From an uncultured Collinsella sp. (GTDB lineage Bacteria; Actinomycetota; Coriobacteriia; Coriobacteriales; Coriobacteriaceae), in assembly GCA_934617135.1 (NCBI GenBank), contig CAKTUC010000001.1, positions 1 to 61,264 on the forward strand: a stretch of DNA of 61,264 nt, given 5' to 3'. A program made the position numbers and the translations under genes. The notes under the pieces were generated by a model, which was not told the DNA's origin, did no database searches, and saw nothing but the letters and a program-made list of their open reading frames with translations. This document shows, piece after piece, positions 52,657-61,213 of this stretch. How positions within the stretch are numbered: the stretch's first letter is position 1; every line of letters starts with the position of its first letter.

Positions 52657-54033
52657 ATGTCACTGTTCCATAGCGATAACGAGAAGGAAGAAAAGCACAG
52701 CGGAATTCTCGGTGCCTTTTCTGTCGACAATATCAAATGGGAGCCTGGCAACGACGAAGATGCCTCGCTTGTCTCATTCCGCTATCCCTACGAGGATTTT
52801 CCCAACGGGTCCTATCTTCAGGTTGCGCAATCGCAGATTGCCGTTTTTACCAACAATATGGGGGCGGGCAGTTCTACTGACGCTACGGGTGCCGGCGATT
52901 CTCAGGTAAGCGTGTTTGTCGGTCCGTGCAAGATCAAGCTCGACACGGGAGACAGCCGATTCGCCCCGTTCCGCAATGCCGCCCATTCGCTTACCGGCGG
53001 TAGCTCGGCGTTCCATTCCGTTGTGTACTTTATCAATACTAACTACATGAACGAGCTGCGCTGGGGCACGACCGAGCCCATCATCGTCCAAGACCCTGAG
53101 GAAGACGTCAACGTTCATGTTCGCGCCTTCGGTTTGTTTGGCGCACATATCGAGCAGAATGACTCGAGCCTGGTTCCCATTCAGGTGAGGAAGTTCCTCG
53201 TTAAGGTCGTGGGCACGCGAGAGCGCTATACGCGAGAAGAACTTACTTCCTTTATGCGGGCAAAAATCCTTGAGTATGTTCCTGACCTGCTTGCCAAGGC
53301 GATTGTTGACCAGGAGGTTTCCGTTCTTAAAATTGCGACGCATCTGAGCGACTTCTCGTCTCAGATGCAGGGCAAGCTCGTTAACTATTTCGATGAGTTT
53401 GGCCTCACGCTCGATAACTTCTCGTTCAACAGCATCAAGCCCTTCGAAGAGGACCTTGCCGCCATCAACGAGATGAAGATCCAGCGTAAGCGGAGCATTC
53501 TCGAGGCACAGGGCAACGCTGCCCAGATGGACATCGAGTCCGAGGCACTTGCCAGGAAGCGTGCGCGCGAAGGCTACAACTATCAGCAGGAGCGCGGCAT
53601 GGACGTAATGGAGAGTGCTGCGGGCAATGAGGGGAGTGCCGCATCGGGCCTCATGGGAGCCGGTATGGGACTCGGCATGGGCGTTGGCATGGGCGGTGCA
53701 TTTGGAGCCGGCTTCTCCAACTTGGCCAACCAGACCATGGGCGCTGTTGCTCCCATGGTTGGAACGGCTTCCGCGTCCGCAGGTATGCAAAACGGTCCCG
53801 TATGTCCCAGTTGCGGAAACGTTAATCCGATGGGTGCTAAGTTCTGCCTGGAATGCGGACAAAAGCTCGAGCAGGGTGTTGCGTGTTTGGCGTGTGGGCA
53901 TCTTAACCCGGTCGGTGCCAAGTTCTGCCTTGAGTGCGGGAACCGGTTGACCTCGCCAAGGTGCCCGAGCTGCGGAGCCGAGTTGCCCGAAGGGACCAAA
54001 TTCTGCCCCGATTGTGGAACTAAGATCCAATAA
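52657..54033 (+). CDS. SPFH-domain protein with three zinc ribbons
   Basis: A 458-residue protein. The first ~310 residues form an SPFH/band-7-like region of the YdjI (virion-core-like) type, with IKWEPGNDEDASLVSFRYPY and the helical EMKIQRKRSILEAQGNAAQM. A Gly/Met-rich hinge (about 325-375) leads to three consecutive zinc ribbons (CPSCGNVNPMGAKFCLECGQ, then CLACGHLNPVG..., then CPSCGAELPEGTKFCPDCG). In Bacillus, YdjI acts with YdjG/H and the PspA-type YdjF in membrane protection. GAAAGGA sets the ATG at 52657. It heads a likely operon. Confidence 0.9.
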   Translation: MSLFHSDNEKEEKHSGILGAFSVDNIKWEPGNDEDASLVSFRYPYEDFPNGSYLQVAQSQIAVFTNNMGAGSSTDATGAGDSQVSVFVGPCKIKLDTGDSRFAPFRNAAHSLTGGSSAFHSVVYFINTNYMNELRWGTTEPIIVQDPEEDVNVHVRAFGLFGAHIEQNDSSLVPIQVRKFLVKVVGTRERYTREELTSFMRAKILEYVPDLLAKAIVDQEVSVLKIATHLSDFSSQMQGKLVNYFDEFGLTLDNFSFNSIKPFEEDLAAINEMKIQRKRSILEAQGNAAQMDIESEALARKRAREGYNYQQERGMDVMESAAGNEGSAASGLMGAGMGLGMGVGMGGAFGAGFSNLANQTMGAVAPMVGTASASAGMQNGPVCPSCGNVNPMGAKFCLECGQKLEQGVACLACGHLNPVGAKFCLECGNRLTSPRCPSCGAELPEGTKFCPDCGTKIQ

Positions 54034-54045
54034 GGAGAAACAAAG

Positions 54046-54747
54046 ATGAACGGTTCTGTTAAACGTGTCATTTTAGGCGAGGCAATCGTCTTGGTGGCGT
54101 GGCTTGTAATCATGTTTGTCTGCCATAACGCGCTGATGAACCCTATCGTCTTTGCTATGTCGCTTGGCTTTGGGGTTTTGGCTTTTGCGGTGGCTTCGAT
54201 TTCGGCTACCATGTCCGATAAGCAGTCCACGGTCAAAAGCACGACCGAAATCCATTATTTGCCGATTGCATTCAGCTGCGCCTATTTTGTTGTTGCCCTT
54301 CTTGCCAATACGTACTTTGCGTTTGTGGCGTATGGGTGGGGCGGCAGCACGATCCCGGTTGTCGCAAACGTTGCTCTTCTCGTTGTGCTTGTCCTTGTGC
54401 AGATGGGTCTTGGCTCCTATGCCCGCCGGGCAGACCAAAAGGTTGCCGCCGTCGCCGCAAAGACGGTTCAAACGGCGCAGTTCGGATTGTATGTGGGGCA
54501 GCTTCTTGCCGTAGCGGAGGACGCTCAGGTTAAAGCCGAACTCAAAGCGCTCAAGGATGACATCTCCTTTAGTTCCAACATGTCGCAGCCCCATGTTCAA
54601 GAGATCGAGCGACAGTTCTCCGCCGCGCTTGAGGCGGTCTCGAATTCCATGAGTGCCGATGAGCCGGCAGATGTTACGGTTGGCCTTGTCCATGATGCGC
54701 GCAATATCTGGAAAAAGCGCAATGCGGCGCTGACCGCTGTCAAATAA
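54046..54747 (+). CDS. Membrane protein next to the SPFH gene
   Basis: A 233-residue protein with four membrane helices in the first ~125 residues (two pairs, for example VILGEAIVLVAWLVIMFVCH and VVANVALLVVLVLVQMGLG) and a helical cytoplasmic tail. It starts 12 bases after the SPFH gene with AAGGAG upstream, so the two are surely co-transcribed. No family is recognised; an anchor for the SPFH protein is a reasonable guess. Confidence 0.78.
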   Translation: MNGSVKRVILGEAIVLVAWLVIMFVCHNALMNPIVFAMSLGFGVLAFAVASISATMSDKQSTVKSTTEIHYLPIAFSCAYFVVALLANTYFAFVAYGWGGSTIPVVANVALLVVLVLVQMGLGSYARRADQKVAAVAAKTVQTAQFGLYVGQLLAVAEDAQVKAELKALKDDISFSSNMSQPHVQEIERQFSAALEAVSNSMSADEPADVTVGLVHDARNIWKKRNAALTAVK

Positions 54748-54801
54748 GGGCTCGTGCTGCTTTTTGCCAGGGCACTTTGATGGTTGAAGTGGGGGAAGCT
54801 A

Positions 54802-55608
54802 TTGGAAATCAACGGAATAACTTGCGAGGGCTGCGGCAGCACCGATGTCGAATTTGACCCCGCAACTCGAAAGGTTCATTGCAACCAGTGCGGTCGCGAG
54901 ATGTACTATTCGCGGGCGCGTCTGGGGGCCACGGGCAAAATCGCGTTTGCCAAGGACAATGCCATCAAGTTTTTTAAGGGCGGCAACTTCCCGGAGGCCC
55001 GCAAATTTGCCGCAGACGTGCTCAATATGATGCAAGACAACGCGGCGGCACAGTTTATGGTTGCGTACTGCGATGAGTTTTGCGAAGGTCTTTCGGGTTC
55101 GATGACGGTTTTCTTTAAAAGGGCCGAAGATATCCCTCTCGAATATGACGAAGTGCGTGACTTGATCGACTTGTTTGAGTCGACGCTCTACAACATGCGT
55201 GACTTTGAGATTCAGATGGTATCGCTCGTGGTCGCCAATATGCAGAGCATGGAGGATCGGTCTCGACTTGAGAACTTTATCGATGCTGTGTGCCCGTTCT
55301 GCATAGCACGGTATGCTTCGGAAGACTTTATGACTGCAGAGCGGGAGAGTTTCTATCAAGATATTGCCGCCAACTGCAATATACCCAAAACGTGTCTCGC
55401 ACTACTCAAGGGCATTAGAGAGAACCCCGGGTCCCCCTATAAAACTGGTTCGTTTGCGTTACGAAGAAGGACTTCGTACTTTTTCGAACACTATGTGGAG
55501 CCAGTCGGGCGCATCGTCAATTCGATGAAGGCAAGCCAATACAAGCAGAAGTTTCTTGTGGCCTATCAGCAGGTGTCCGAGCAATACCGAAGCATGGCCT
55601 CTCAATAA
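54802..55608 (+). CDS. Zinc-ribbon helical protein
   Basis: A 268-residue protein with a TFIIB-like zinc ribbon near the start (ITCEGCGSTDVEFDPATRK and HCNQCG). A long alpha-helical body follows, whose first part (AIKFFKGGNFPEARKFAADV) looks like a TPR unit. There is no membrane helix. A TTG at 54802 after GGGGGAAG is the best start; an earlier TTG at 54784 has no such site. It is third in the SPFH operon. Confidence 0.75.
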   Translation: MEINGITCEGCGSTDVEFDPATRKVHCNQCGREMYYSRARLGATGKIAFAKDNAIKFFKGGNFPEARKFAADVLNMMQDNAAAQFMVAYCDEFCEGLSGSMTVFFKRAEDIPLEYDEVRDLIDLFESTLYNMRDFEIQMVSLVVANMQSMEDRSRLENFIDAVCPFCIARYASEDFMTAERESFYQDIAANCNIPKTCLALLKGIRENPGSPYKTGSFALRRRTSYFFEHYVEPVGRIVNSMKASQYKQKFLVAYQQVSEQYRSMASQ

Positions 55609-55680
55609 AGCAGATGGCGGGCGCTTGCTCGCTTAAAGCTATTGGATGATCTAAACGGTACAAACTGAAAGGTGGTACAG

Positions 55681-57336
55681 ATGAGTGATTCGGGATTAGA
55701 TACTGCCCTTATCGAGCGCAGGATCGCCGCTATTGGAACTAAAGTTGACCAGATGACCACGAAGGTCGATAAGGTCGAATCCCAAATGGAGGAAGTGCGG
55801 AAGGACCTTAAAAAGCTCCGAAAGGACTTTCTCGAGATGATGCTCGAGCAGCGTCGTACCGCCGCACTTGAGCAGGCGACTACGGAGCTCGTGAGCGTCC
55901 GGCAGGAGATGGACAAGAAGTTCGGCAACTACTCGGTGGTTCGAAACACCATGGTCGGTATTCTCCAGGCAACCGATGCAGCGCTCGTGCGCAAGGCGAC
56001 GATTTCGACGGTCTCCGAGGAGTTAATGATCTCTACCCCGGACTACTGGCTGGCACCTGTCCTGGTTGCCCTTGCGGCATGGATCAACAACAACCGAGAT
56101 CTTGCAGAGCGCGCAATACGCGAGGCTGTCAAACGTGACAACGAGCACACGTCGCTTGCGATGGCTCTGATCTGCAGACGTAATAACCGCACGGCTACGT
56201 GTTACGAATGGCTAGCGCGCTACTTCTCGACGCAAAACGCCGCCCGCATCGATGCCGATGCGATGGTCTACATCGATGCCTATATCAACGGCATTTTCGG
56301 AACCGACGAAAAGCACCTGTGCGACGACTATATGGCGGGCTGGATCGAGCAGATCAGAAATCAGAGCCCTGAGTTCGAGAATGAGCAGTCAGAGTCATGG
56401 GCGGAGTACTTTACCGGCTACGAGGAGGATATGAGCTCGAGATATCCGGCGCTCAAGGTGGTGGTCAAGGAGTTTGACTACATCAATAAGTATCTCGGTA
56501 AAGTCGAGGCAATCGAGAGCATCTCCAATGACTTCGCCGACCTCAGAGCTTCTGATGTTGACGAGAGGACGCTTGCCGAGCAGGTTGACAGGCATTTGAT
56601 GGAGCTCGTTAACTCCGATGACTCCAAGGAGCGAAATTTGCGCCGCCAGGAGGAGTATCTTCTTGCGGTCAAGGCATTTGGCGGAGACGTGGAGCGCGCC
56701 CGAGAGCTCGTCAATCGTCGCCGCGATGAGAGGCGTCAGCAGACGATGAACATCATCGACCAGATGACACGCTCGATGCGCGACCAGAGTGCGTCTGTGG
56801 ATGTGCATAAGAAGAAGACTGCAATTCAGTTTTTGGGTTCCTATATCAACGGTGGTTTCAACCGGTATCGCAAGAGCGATATCCCCGAATTTCCGCAGGC
56901 GATCACCCTTGACTTCGACGGATGGACAAGCAGGGCGGTTACCGGCGATGAGGGTAATGCGCTGCGCGGCGATTATGTTCGCTATGTCGGTGAAGAGAAG
57001 AAAAAGGAGCTCGCTGAGCTTGATGTCAAGGTTGCGAAGGGCAACAAGAGCCACAAGATGGCGGCCGTTGTCCTCGCTGTTTTGGGAGTAGCTTTCTTTG
57101 CGTTTGTAAACCAGGTTATTGGCATTCTGCTTCTTGCGGGGGCTGGCTATTGTCTAGTAAAGACGAGCCTCTCGGGCAAGCAGCGCGCTGCGGAGGCAGA
57201 AGAGATTGAGGCCAAATACTCCAAACGCATCCAGGAAGGCTGTTCCGAGATCGATCTGGCGCTTAATCAGTGGAAGAGCGCGAAGGAAGCTGCGGCCGAG
57301 CGCAGCGACCTGCTTAAGCTTGAGAAGGTTGCCTAG
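55681..57336 (+). CDS. Coiled-coil membrane protein
   Basis: A 551-residue protein. Residues ~10-90 are a coiled coil (KVDQMTTKVDKVESQMEEV), followed by a long helical body without known motifs. A hydrophobic pair of helices near 460-495 (MAAVVLAVLGVAFFAFVNQV, then ILLLAGAGYCLV) is flanked by Lys/Glu-rich helices. AAAGGTGG supports the ATG at 55681. It is fourth in the SPFH operon. Its architecture suits a membrane-bound scaffold; no family is recognised. Confidence 0.78.
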   Translation: MSDSGLDTALIERRIAAIGTKVDQMTTKVDKVESQMEEVRKDLKKLRKDFLEMMLEQRRTAALEQATTELVSVRQEMDKKFGNYSVVRNTMVGILQATDAALVRKATISTVSEELMISTPDYWLAPVLVALAAWINNNRDLAERAIREAVKRDNEHTSLAMALICRRNNRTATCYEWLARYFSTQNAARIDADAMVYIDAYINGIFGTDEKHLCDDYMAGWIEQIRNQSPEFENEQSESWAEYFTGYEEDMSSRYPALKVVVKEFDYINKYLGKVEAIESISNDFADLRASDVDERTLAEQVDRHLMELVNSDDSKERNLRRQEEYLLAVKAFGGDVERARELVNRRRDERRQQTMNIIDQMTRSMRDQSASVDVHKKKTAIQFLGSYINGGFNRYRKSDIPEFPQAITLDFDGWTSRAVTGDEGNALRGDYVRYVGEEKKKELAELDVKVAKGNKSHKMAAVVLAVLGVAFFAFVNQVIGILLLAGAGYCLVKTSLSGKQRAAEAEEIEAKYSKRIQEGCSEIDLALNQWKSAKEAAAERSDLLKLEKVA

Positions 57337-57379
57337 CCGGTAGGATTTGTCTCGATAATCCATGAATGGAGTGAAAAAG

Positions 57380-57571
57380 ATGGCTGATGAAGTGACTGAT
57401 TTCGACCATAACGATGCTGCAATGCAGGACCTCGATGCATTGAGCGAGCTCGATAGTCTGTTTGAAGAGGACGAGCGACTGAAGCAAGCTGAGAACAATG
57501 TTTTGACCCAAAATCTCACGGGCTTTGCAAACTGCTTTCCCGATTGGGATTTGCATCCGCCGGTAGCGTAG
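57380..57571 (+). CDS. Small acidic protein
   Basis: A 63-residue acidic protein (MADEVTDFDHNDAAMQDLDA) with a short helical middle and a hydrophobic end (NCFPDWDLHPPVA). GGAG lies eight bases before the ATG; an upstream ATG at 57362 is less well placed. It follows the coiled-coil gene by 43 bases and is probably the last gene of the SPFH operon. Confidence 0.6.
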   Translation: MADEVTDFDHNDAAMQDLDALSELDSLFEEDERLKQAENNVLTQNLTGFANCFPDWDLHPPVA

Positions 57572-57801
57572 AAAAGCGCTTGAAGCACAAGCTGCGATCA
57601 TTTGGGAACATCGATGTTTCTGCGGGCTAGAAGCCATGGGGCTTTTGGCCCGCTGGCTTTCATATGCCGGTCGGCGGCATAGGGCATCAACCGTATTCTA
57701 GGTTCTTGGGCGCCAGGCCGACTCGCTTCGGATCGGGCGCTACACCACCTTTCTCGACACTACCAATCTGACAGGGCCTCGTCCGCGTGTGGGCGGGGCC
57801 C
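57572..57801. other. Spacer with terminator-like hairpin
   Basis: No gene is seen. AGGGCC/GGCCCT at about 57774-57803, with an inner CGTCC/GGGCG stem, may end the SPFH operon. The rest has no clear structure. Confidence 0.45.
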
Positions 57802-57830
57802 TTTGTGCGGCCTTTCATGTTTGCTATACT
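57802..57830 (+). promoter_or_regulatory. Promoter of the RelB-like/PIN module
   Basis: A TGCTATACT extended -10 element (TATACT at 57825-57830) lies 25 bases before the start codon, with TTTGTG as a weak -35 17 bases upstream. Confidence 0.55.
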
Positions 57831-57854
57831 GCTAGCACATAGAAAGGAGCCGCT

Positions 57855-58199
57855 ATGGGAACGGCAATGGTGCAGCTCAACACACGAATCGATCCTATGC
57901 TCAAGGCTGGTGGCGATGCGGTCCTGACTCGCAATGGATTGGGGCCGAGTGATGCCATTCGCGCGCTTTGGGCCTATCTTGTCGAGCATCAAGCGTTGCC
58001 GGGATTTATGCTGGCGGATAAGCGTGAGCTGCCCCGCGCGAAGAGCCTTGCCGAGCAGGGGTGTGGGCTAGCTTTTTTCTCGTTGGGGCTAAGCGCTTCG
58101 GATTTTGCGCCAGCTGAATCGTCTGCGGAAGACTGGGATGCCGTACGCGACGATATGTATGACGCGATGATTGCCGACATGGAGGCGAATTGCCGATGA
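57855..58199 (+). CDS. RelB/DinJ-like antitoxin
   Basis: A 114-residue protein whose N-terminal ~50 residues (VQLNTRIDPMLKAGGDAVL, then GLGPSDAIRALWAYLVEHQ) form a ribbon-helix-helix of the RelB/DinJ type. The acidic C-terminal half should wrap the toxin. AAAGGAG precedes the ATG. Its stop overlaps the start of the PIN gene (ATGA), the usual toxin-antitoxin coupling. It would be expected to repress its own promoter. Confidence 0.85.
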   Translation: MGTAMVQLNTRIDPMLKAGGDAVLTRNGLGPSDAIRALWAYLVEHQALPGFMLADKRELPRAKSLAEQGCGLAFFSLGLSASDFAPAESSAEDWDAVRDDMYDAMIADMEANCR

Positions 58200-58663
58200 T
58201 CGAGGCAAAGCGCCTGCTTGTGGATACGAATGTGTGGCTTGATTATTACCTGCAAGAGGGGGCATTCGACGAAGCGAAGCACCTGGTGGAGCTTGCCGAG
58301 GCGGGAAGGATTGACCTTCTGTACGCGCCAACGACGGCAAAGGATGTGTTCTACATTTTGCCTCGGCGTCTAGTCCGGCGGAATGCGAACGGAGGTAACG
58401 TGTCGTTTGCTTCGGCAGCGTGGGCCTGTGTCGAGCATATGATGCAGGTGGCAACGGCTTCTCCGCTTTCGTTGGCGGAGTGTGAGATGGCACGAATGCT
58501 TGGCAAGCGTATGCCGGATCTTGAAGACAACCTCATCATCGCTTCGGGCGAGACGGCAGATGTTGACTATGTGGTCACGAGCGACCGACGCATGCTGGAG
58601 GCAATGCCCGAGGTGTGCCTGACGCCTGCCCGTGCACTCGAGATGATCGGGATCCTCGACTAA
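58196..58663 (+). CDS. PIN-domain toxin
   Basis: A 156-residue PIN-fold ribonuclease, with acidic residues of the metal site in LLVDTNVWLDYY, the LEDNLIIASGE block and VTSDRRML. PIN toxins (VapC type) cut RNA and are held inactive by the antitoxin. It overlaps the antitoxin gene by four bases. The pairing with a RelB/DinJ-like rather than VapB-like antitoxin is less usual. Confidence 0.88.
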   Translation: MIEAKRLLVDTNVWLDYYLQEGAFDEAKHLVELAEAGRIDLLYAPTTAKDVFYILPRRLVRRNANGGNVSFASAAWACVEHMMQVATASPLSLAECEMARMLGKRMPDLEDNLIIASGETADVDYVVTSDRRMLEAMPEVCLTPARALEMIGILD

Positions 58664-58728
58664 CCTTGCCCGTCTCGTTTCGCTATCATATGGGGCAATG
58701 TGAACCTCATGCAACTTTGGAGGACGGT

Positions 58729-59196
58729 ATGGCGGATAACGCCGAGATGCTTTTCGCGCCTGAGCTGGTGTTTTTTGATTGGGAGTGTGCGACACCGGAT
58801 GAGGTGTTTGCACGGCTCGAGGACGAGCTTGCCCCGCGCGGCTACATTGCCGAGGGCTGGCTCGACGCCGTCCGCACGCGCGAGGATGCCTATCCAACGG
58901 GGCTTGCCATGCCGGCGGCAAACATCGCCATTCCGCATACTGATCCGGGATTTGTGGCCAAGCCCTATATCGCGGTGGTAAAGCCCGCCGCACCTGTGAC
59001 GTTCAACGCGATGGCGGGCATGGGCGCCCCGGTGCCGGCGCAGATCGTCATCAATCTGGGCATTGCCGAGCCGGGCGGCCAGGTCGAGGCACTTCAGGCG
59101 CTCATGAATATCTTTATGGATGCCGACGCTGCAGCCGATGTGCTCGGCCAAACCACGCCCCAAGGCATGGTCGACGCCATCCGCCGCCACTTCTAA
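58729..59196 (+). CDS. PTS EIIA component, galactitol/fructose type
   Basis: A 155-residue protein of the EIIA type 2 family. The phosphorylated His is in ANIAIPHTDPGFV near residue 66. Such proteins pass phosphate from HPr to EIIB. No EIIB or EIIC gene is nearby, so it may serve a transporter encoded elsewhere or be regulatory. GGAGG before the ATG at 58729 supports this start over a longer open frame. Confidence 0.88.
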   Translation: MADNAEMLFAPELVFFDWECATPDEVFARLEDELAPRGYIAEGWLDAVRTREDAYPTGLAMPAANIAIPHTDPGFVAKPYIAVVKPAAPVTFNAMAGMGAPVPAQIVINLGIAEPGGQVEALQALMNIFMDADAAADVLGQTTPQGMVDAIRRHF

Positions 59197-59226
59197 GGTG
59201 GTCCCTAACTGCCAACTGCCAGAGCC

Positions 59227-59266
59227 GTCCCCTTTGCACCAAAATGGTGCAGATTAACCTGTCCCC
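59227..59266. repeat. GGGGACAG-type repeat (reverse orientation)
   Basis: Read on the minus strand it starts GGGGACAGGTT and contains TGCACCATTTTGGTGCA, a small hairpin. The layout matches the element at 15257. Confidence 0.65.
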
Positions 59267-59342
59267 GTTGCACCAGGCGTGCCGCGGGGGCTGCGTTGTG
59301 ACACAATGGCGTTTGTTCGATTCGTGATGCGAAAGGCCAAAC

Positions 59343-60566
59343 ATGGCAAACAAGAAAAAGAACCCCGAGGCCGCGCCGACGCCCGAGCAACGGTCCCGCG
59401 CAGCCTCCAGCTCTCGCAAGAAGCAGCGCAAGACCTACGTTTCCAAGACCGTCAAGATCGTTCTGGTGGTCATCGGCGTGCTGGCAATGCTGCTTTCCGT
59501 CTCGGCCATGGCGTGCTCCGGCCTGATGTCGCAAGCCGAGGACACCGGCTCGGGCTACAAGCTCACCGGCGGTGTGGCTGCCACCATCAACGGCACCAAC
59601 CTCACCGAGGACACCGTGACCAAGCAGATCATGAGCATGCGCACGTCCTATGGCTACACCAAGGACGAGGATTGGGCACAGTATCTGGTCGACAACGACC
59701 TTACGCCCAAGAAGTACCGCAAGCAGCTCATCGATTCCTACACGCAGCAGATTCTGCTTCAGCAGGCGCAGAAGGAGAACGGCGTGACCGTCTCGGACGA
59801 GGAAGTCGAGAAGGCTTGGAAGGACGCGTGCAAGAGCGCGGGCGGTGCCAAGACCTTTAAGAAGACCCTCAAGACCTACGGCTATACCGAGGACACCTAC
59901 AAGGATTCGCTCAAGGAGAGCCTGGCGCAGCAGAAGCTCAAGGATGCCGTGGCACCCACCAGCAAGCCCAAGGACAGCGAGGTTGTCGATTACATCAACG
60001 AGAACCTGTCCAACTACAACGATGCCCGTCGTTCGTCGAACATCTTGATCAAGGTTGATTCCGACGCGTCCGACGAGGACAAGGCCGCCGCCAAGGCCAA
60101 GGCGCAGGAGTGCCTGGACAAGATCAACTCCGGCGAGCTGAGCTTTGAGGACGCCGTGGAGCAGTACTCCGAGGACACCGGATCCAAGGAGAAGAAGGGC
60201 GATGTGGGCTGGGACAAGCTCACCACCTTCGTCGACAGCTACCAGACGGCGCTCGAGGGTCTTAACAAGGGCGACGTGAGCGATGTGGTCGAGTCGACCT
60301 ACGGTTACCACATCATCAAGTGCACCGACTACTTCCACGTTGATAACCAGGTTGATGACATCAAGCAGGTGCCCAAGGCCATCAAGAAGTATGTCTCTAA
60401 CGTGGTGAAGACGCAGGCGGCCAGCACCGCGTACAGCGAGTGGCTGGAGCAGTACAAGAAGGACGCCGACATCACCGTTAACCCCATGCCCAAGGACGTG
60501 CCGTACAACGTCAGCCTGAAGGGCGTCACCAAGAGTTCGACCGACGATTCGTCGACGACTGAGTAA
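59343..60566 (+). CDS. PpiC-type peptidyl-prolyl isomerase, membrane-anchored
   Basis: A 407-residue foldase of the PrsA/SurA group. A Lys/Arg-rich start of ~36 residues precedes one membrane segment (IVLVVIGVLAMLLSVSAMAC). The end of this segment resembles a lipobox only loosely. A SurA_N-like region (ATINGTNLTEDTVTKQIMSM) and the parvulin domain (RRSSNILIKVDSDASDED to STYGYHIIKCTDYF) follow. It should help secreted proteins fold outside the membrane. Confidence 0.92.
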   Translation: MANKKKNPEAAPTPEQRSRAASSSRKKQRKTYVSKTVKIVLVVIGVLAMLLSVSAMACSGLMSQAEDTGSGYKLTGGVAATINGTNLTEDTVTKQIMSMRTSYGYTKDEDWAQYLVDNDLTPKKYRKQLIDSYTQQILLQQAQKENGVTVSDEEVEKAWKDACKSAGGAKTFKKTLKTYGYTEDTYKDSLKESLAQQKLKDAVAPTSKPKDSEVVDYINENLSNYNDARRSSNILIKVDSDASDEDKAAAKAKAQECLDKINSGELSFEDAVEQYSEDTGSKEKKGDVGWDKLTTFVDSYQTALEGLNKGDVSDVVESTYGYHIIKCTDYFHVDNQVDDIKQVPKAIKKYVSNVVKTQAASTAYSEWLEQYKKDADITVNPMPKDVPYNVSLKGVTKSSTDDSSTTE

Positions 60567-60620
60567 TCATGGGGCGGTGCTCGCGCGAGTGCCGCCCACG
60601 CTATTGAGGAGGATTTGCAG

Positions 60621-61064
60621 ATGACCAACGAAGAGCTGCAGAAGGAAATGATCGCGGCCATGAAGGCCAAGGACAAGGTTCGCCTGTCCATCATTCGCCA
60701 GGTCAAGGCCGAGGTAAAGAACATCGAAGTCAACGAGCGCCGCGATGTGACCGAGGAAGACGTCAACAGCATGATCAAGCGTCTGATTAAGCAGACGAGC
60801 GAGACGCTGGAGATGTCCATTAAGGCCGGTACCGACCAGGAGCGTACCGACAACCTGACCGAGCAGGTCAAGATTCTGGAGAGCCTGCTGCCCGCGCAGG
60901 TTTCGGGTGAGGAGCTCGAGGCCCTGATCGAGCAGGTTATCGCCGAGCTGGGCGCCACGTCCAAGAAGCAGATGGGCCAGGTCATGGGAGCACTCGGCAA
61001 GGCCACCGGCGGCAACTTCGACAAGCCAGCAGCGGCCAAGATTGTCGGCGCGAAACTCGCTTAA
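60621..61064 (+). CDS. YqeY family protein (GatB/YqeY)
   Basis: A 147-residue helical protein of the GatB/YqeY family, related to the C-terminal tRNA-binding domain of GatB. It ends with the typical GQVMGALGKATGGNFDKPAA motif. The exact role is unknown. GAGGAGG eight bases before the ATG at 60621 excludes the upstream in-frame TTG. Confidence 0.92.
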   Translation: MTNEELQKEMIAAMKAKDKVRLSIIRQVKAEVKNIEVNERRDVTEEDVNSMIKRLIKQTSETLEMSIKAGTDQERTDNLTEQVKILESLLPAQVSGEELEALIEQVIAELGATSKKQMGQVMGALGKATGGNFDKPAAAKIVGAKLA

Positions 61065-61088
61065 GAGGCGGTCGGCACATAGTTGATG

Positions 61089-61125
61089 CTGAGGGGCGTG
61101 ACCATCGCGGTCGCGCCCCTTTTTT
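61089..61125 (+). terminator. Terminator of the YqeY gene
   Basis: AGGGGCG and GACC pair with GGTC and CGCCCCT, followed by six T residues. Confidence 0.9.
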
Positions 61126-61146
61126 GGTGCTTGCACAGGACGGGCG

Positions 61147-61213
61147 CTCATTGGGGACAGACTTAAATGAGTACCCAATGAGCGGGTACTCATTTAAGTC
61201 TGTCCCCAATGAG
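61147..61213. repeat. Perfect 30-bp palindrome of the GGGGACAG type
   Basis: Arms 61147-61176 and 61184-61213 are exact reverse complements around AATGAGC. Each arm contains TTGGGGACAGACTTAAATGA. It is the best preserved member of the GGGGACAG motif family in the window. No T run follows. Confidence 0.92.
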
